The notes beneath the pieces were generated by a model, which made no database searches, had not been told where the DNA came from, and saw only the letters and a program-made list of their open reading frames with translations. Both the position numbers and the translations under genes were made by a program. Source: Chloroflexi bacterium RBG_16_57_11 (GTDB lineage Bacteria > Chloroflexota > Anaerolineae > Anaerolineales > UBA4823). From it: DNA of 17,283 bases. Each line of letters opens with the position of its first letter. Within the stretch, counting starts at the first letter, position 1. Of this stretch, positions 15,137 to 17,283 are shown in pieces. Where the stretch lies: NCBI GenBank assembly GCA_001795165.1, contig MGNS01000136.1, positions 20,699 through 37,981 of the forward strand, in the 5' to 3' direction.

Positions 15137-16210
15137 ATGGGTAAATCCGATTGGCAGCCTCGCAGCCATAGAAACCGCAGCCTTTTCTGGCCGTTGACCT
15201 TGATTATTCTTGGATTGGTCTTCTTGACCTACAACTTGGGTATGCTGAGTAATGACCTTTGGTCCACGTTGATTAATCTGTGGCCCTTGCTGCTGGTGTT
15301 CATCGGGCTGGATGGGCTGCTCAACCGTGGCGGGATTGTCTGGCCATCGCTGATGATCGGCCTGGGGGCGATTTTCCTGCTGAATAACTTTGGATACCTG
15401 GTGCTGGATGTCTGGCAGGTGATTTTCAGCTTGTGGCCGGTATTGCTCATCGCGATCGGCTTTGATTTCCTGATCGGTCGGCGCTCTTGGTTTCTCTCAT
15501 TGGTCGGGGTAGTGGTCGTCTTGGCGATTCTGGTAGGCTCTCTTGGGCTGATGAGTAACCAGGCTTCTGCCTCGTCGGGGCAGGAAATCAGCTACCCCTT
15601 AGAAGGCGTTGAGCAGGCCCAAATGGAATTCTATATCCCGGTGGGGGCAACCGTGCTGAAAGTAAGCGCACAGCCAGATGTCTTACTAACGGGGGAAGTG
15701 CCTGAGGGCGGGGGGATTACTGTTCAGGAACAGTTCCTGGTGCAGAACGGCACCGCAGCGTTAAAGCTGAGCGCCAATGGCGCGTTGCTGACGGTCCCAG
15801 GCGTCACCAGCCCGTATCGGTGGGAATTCATGGTTGCTCCTGAGGTGCCATTGGAGCTAAAGTTTAGCCAGGGGGCGGGATCGGTCAACCTGGATCTAAC
15901 CCAATTGAGCCTGAGCGAAATGAATACCAGCCTTGGGGCAGGACGAATTACCGTGTTTCTCCCAGACGACCAGAGCTTTTCAGCGCATCTTTCTGGTGGG
16001 GTAGGCCAGCTGGTTGTGATCGTGCCAGAAAATGTGGGTGTGCGGATCAACTCCGGCTCTGCCATCACGGCTTTCAGTGTACCGGATGGGTATGAGAGAA
16101 ATGGCAATGTGTACACATCGCCGAATTATTCCTCCGCCGATGATCAGGTAAATTTACAGCTGGATCTGGCGATTGGCAGCGTGGTTGTGAAGGAACAGCA
16201 GTTGCCTTAG
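15137..16210 (+). CDS. LiaF-like membrane protein with two LiaI-type units and a beta-rich C-terminal domain
   Basis: A 357-residue protein. After a polar N-terminus come two tandem LiaI-LiaF membrane units with a 51-residue period: FWPLTLIILGLVFLTYNLG with LWPLLLVFIGLDGLL, then VWPSLMIGLGAIFLLNNFG with LWPVLLIAIGFDFLI. A fifth hydrophobic segment spans 117-138. Residues about 150-357 are predicted to lie outside the membrane and are beta-rich and Gly/Ser-rich, with turns such as FSQGAGSVNLDLTQL, TSLGAGRITVFLPD, LSGGVGQLVVIVP and LAIGSVVV, as in LiaF C-terminal/toast-rack domains. AGGAGG at 15126-15131 is 5 nt before ATG 15137; an in-frame TTG directly precedes it. It is the last gene of the co-directional block that starts at 12055. 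A role in envelope-stress sensing is inferred from the family. Confidence 0.8.
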   Translation: MGKSDWQPRSHRNRSLFWPLTLIILGLVFLTYNLGMLSNDLWSTLINLWPLLLVFIGLDGLLNRGGIVWPSLMIGLGAIFLLNNFGYLVLDVWQVIFSLWPVLLIAIGFDFLIGRRSWFLSLVGVVVVLAILVGSLGLMSNQASASSGQEISYPLEGVEQAQMEFYIPVGATVLKVSAQPDVLLTGEVPEGGGITVQEQFLVQNGTAALKLSANGALLTVPGVTSPYRWEFMVAPEVPLELKFSQGAGSVNLDLTQLSLSEMNTSLGAGRITVFLPDDQSFSAHLSGGVGQLVVIVPENVGVRINSGSAITAFSVPDGYERNGNVYTSPNYSSADDQVNLQLDLAIGSVVVKEQQLP

Positions 16211-16221
16211 GTGTCAATCGA

Positions 16222-16242
16222 AAGGCGCCGGGTATTCGCCTT
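16222..16242 (+). repeat. Small hairpin just after the last LiaF-like gene
   Basis: AAGGCG (16222-16227) and CGCCTT (16237-16242) form a 6-bp stem with a 9-nt loop, 11 bp after the stop codon. No T-run follows, so termination here would depend on other signals, perhaps the large palindromes 50 bp further on. Confidence 0.35.
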
Positions 16243-16290
16243 GCGCTCGGCTCCCATTGACCATCGCTCAGCAAACTTGGGATTAAATAC

Positions 16291-16321
16291 CTGAAGCCAG
16301 GATCATTGATCCTGGCTTCAG
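16291..16321. repeat. Perfect 31-bp palindrome, probable bidirectional terminator or repeat element (copy 1)
   Basis: The arm CTGAAGCCAGGATCA (16291-16305) is followed by a single T and then by its exact complement TGATCCTGGCTTCAG (16307-16321). It lies between converging genes ending at 16210 (plus) and 16373 (minus). In RNA the innermost bases must open to form the loop. No strong T-run follows on either strand (plus: GCGCTTACTCTCTCTC). It shares its 13-bp core with the second palindrome 41 bp away. Confidence 0.8.
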
Positions 16322-16337
16322 CGCTTACTCTCTCTCA

Positions 16338-16356
16338 CCGGGATCATTGATCCCGG
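16338..16356. repeat. Perfect 19-bp palindrome with the same core (copy 2)
   Basis: CCGGGATCA (16338-16346), T, then TGATCCCGG (16348-16356). The core GGATCATTGATCC is identical to that of the first palindrome. The third base pair of the shared stem is G-C here and A-T there, so both partners changed together. It stands 16 bp beyond the stop of the sugar-binding protein gene and would be the first hairpin met by its transcript. Confidence 0.8.
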
Positions 16357-16372
16357 CTACAATATGAGGCTC

Positions 16373-17283
16373 TTACTTGTACAACAACGGCACGATGGTG
16401 GGGTCGTCGATGTTGGTCTTGTCGTACCAGTAAAAGCCGGTATCGATGTTCTTGGGCAGGGTCTCGCCGTTGACGGCCTTGACCGCCGCTTCGACGCACT
16501 TATAACCGATGCCGACCGGGTTCTGGGTGATGGCGCCCGCCTCAGTGCCAGCGCGGACAGCGTCCATCTGCTGCTGGCCGGAGTCGTAACCGATCACCAC
16601 GATCTTGCCTTCCATACCCAGCTCCTTCACCGCGTTCAGAACGCCGATGATCGATCCTTCGTTGGCACCGAAAAAGCCCTTCAGGTTCGGGTGCGCCTGG
16701 ATGATGGCCTTGGCCAGGTCGGTGGACTTGAGCTGGTCGCCACCGCCGTATTGGGTGTCGACGATGGTGACTTTGCCGGCGTACTTGTTGTTGATCTGAT
16801 CGGTAAAGCCCTTGACGCGGTCGATGCCAGTGCGGCTGGTCTGATCGTGGGCGATGACCGCCACTTCGCCTTCGCCGCCAATCAGCTCAGCCATCTTGTC
16901 TGCCGCCAGAGCGGCCGCGGCGATGTTGTCAGTGGAAGCGGTGGACAGTGGGACGTCGCTGTCGACGCCAGAGTCAAAGCCGATCACCGGGATGTTGGCG
17001 GCCTTAGCCTTCTGCAGCAGGTCCTCGAAAGCTTTGGAGTCAACCGCAGCCAGGCAGATCGCGGCGGGTTTCTTGTCCAGCGCGGTCTGGAACATTTCGA
17101 CCTGCTTGTCGACCATGGCCTCGCTCTCGGGGCCTTCGAACGTGATCTCGACGCCCAGGTCCTTGGCGGCCTGCTCGGAGCCCGCTTTAACCGCCTGCCA
17201 GAACTGGTGCTGAAAGCCCTTGGAAATCACGGGGATGTACATCTTTTCTGCAGGGGCAGCCGGCTCCTCAGGCATGGGGGCTT
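16373..17283 (-). CDS. Ribose-type sugar ABC transporter substrate-binding protein, N-terminus outside the window
   Basis: The visible part covers the complete mature domain of a type I periplasmic-binding-protein-like (Peripla_BP_4, RbsB/XylF-like) sugar-binding protein. Strands and ligand-contact regions include MYIPVISKGFQHQFWQAV, the DKKPAAICLAAVDS segment, NIPVIGFDSGVDSD, IAHDQTSRTGIDRVKGF, GFFGANEGSIIGVLNAV and IGYDSGQQQMDAV. It ends in the Trp/Tyr-rich tail DTGFYWYDKTNIDD. The frame stays open past 17275 into a Pro/Ala/Glu-rich linker (APMPEEPAAPAEK) of the kind that follows a lipoprotein signal. ATG 17275 is therefore probably internal and the true start lies beyond 17283. Codons are strongly biased to G or C in the third position, unlike the neighbouring genes, which fits high expression. 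The exact sugar is unknown, and permease and ATPase genes are not in this window. Confidence 0.93.
   Translation of the reverse strand, partial: APMPEEPAAPAEKMYIPVISKGFQHQFWQAVKAGSEQAAKDLGVEITFEGPESEAMVDKQVEMFQTALDKKPAAICLAAVDSKAFEDLLQKAKAANIPVIGFDSGVDSDVPLSTASTDNIAAAALAADKMAELIGGEGEVAVIAHDQTSRTGIDRVKGFTDQINNKYAGKVTIVDTQYGGGDQLKSTDLAKAIIQAHPNLKGFFGANEGSIIGVLNAVKELGMEGKIVVIGYDSGQQQMDAVRAGTEAGAITQNPVGIGYKCVEAAVKAVNGETLPKNIDTGFYWYDKTNIDDPTIVPLLYK

Overview
The window reads as a chromosomal segment of a moderately GC-rich bacterium, most likely an Anaerolineae-type member of the Chloroflexota. The lineage is inferred from gene content, not measured: LiaF-like membrane proteins clustered around a nicotinate phosphoribosyltransferase, a ParB-like/DUF4032 protein fused to two universal-stress domains, lipoprotein-type binding proteins and probable TTG starts. 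I see no rRNA, tRNA, CRISPR array, transposase or phage gene.

Layout. (1) Positions 59-245 on the minus strand hold the frameshifted 3' end of a SAM-dependent methyltransferase gene, cut off at the upstream region of the next gene. (2) Positions 295-3379 are a compact zinc-homeostasis operon, zur-znuA-znuC-znuB, with a Fur/Zur-box-like palindrome over the start of transcription. uvrB follows 35 bp later. (3) Positions 5593-6237 encode a polytopic DUF4203-like membrane protein that ends at a clear rho-independent terminator. (4) Positions 6393-9104 carry an iron-type alcohol dehydrogenase, a patatin-like hydrolase with Glu where the catalytic Asp is expected, and a metallophosphoesterase. The last of these meets the next gene tail to tail, with the two stop codons overlapping. 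(5) Positions 9101-10834 (minus) encode the ParB-like/DUF4032/Usp/Usp protein. It is divergent from an unrecognised protein at 10914-11933 that has a C-terminal membrane anchor. (6) Positions 12055-16210 hold three LiaI/LiaF-like membrane proteins with pncB between the first and second. (7) Positions 16211-16372 contain two strikingly similar perfect palindromes between converging genes. (8) A ribose-type sugar-binding lipoprotein on the minus strand runs off the right edge.

How it fits together. Zur with Zn would repress zur-znuACB, and zinc starvation would release uptake through lipoprotein ZnuA, permease ZnuB and ATPase ZnuC. The 12055-16210 block looks like a co-directional envelope-sensing cluster that includes a NAD-salvage enzyme; the reason for that association is unknown. 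The rest is ordinary housekeeping and accessory metabolism. I found no convincing new multi-gene system. The best leads are the LiaF-like cluster around pncB, the paired palindromes with a compensatory base-pair change, the altered catalytic residue of the patatin, and the methyltransferase remnant.
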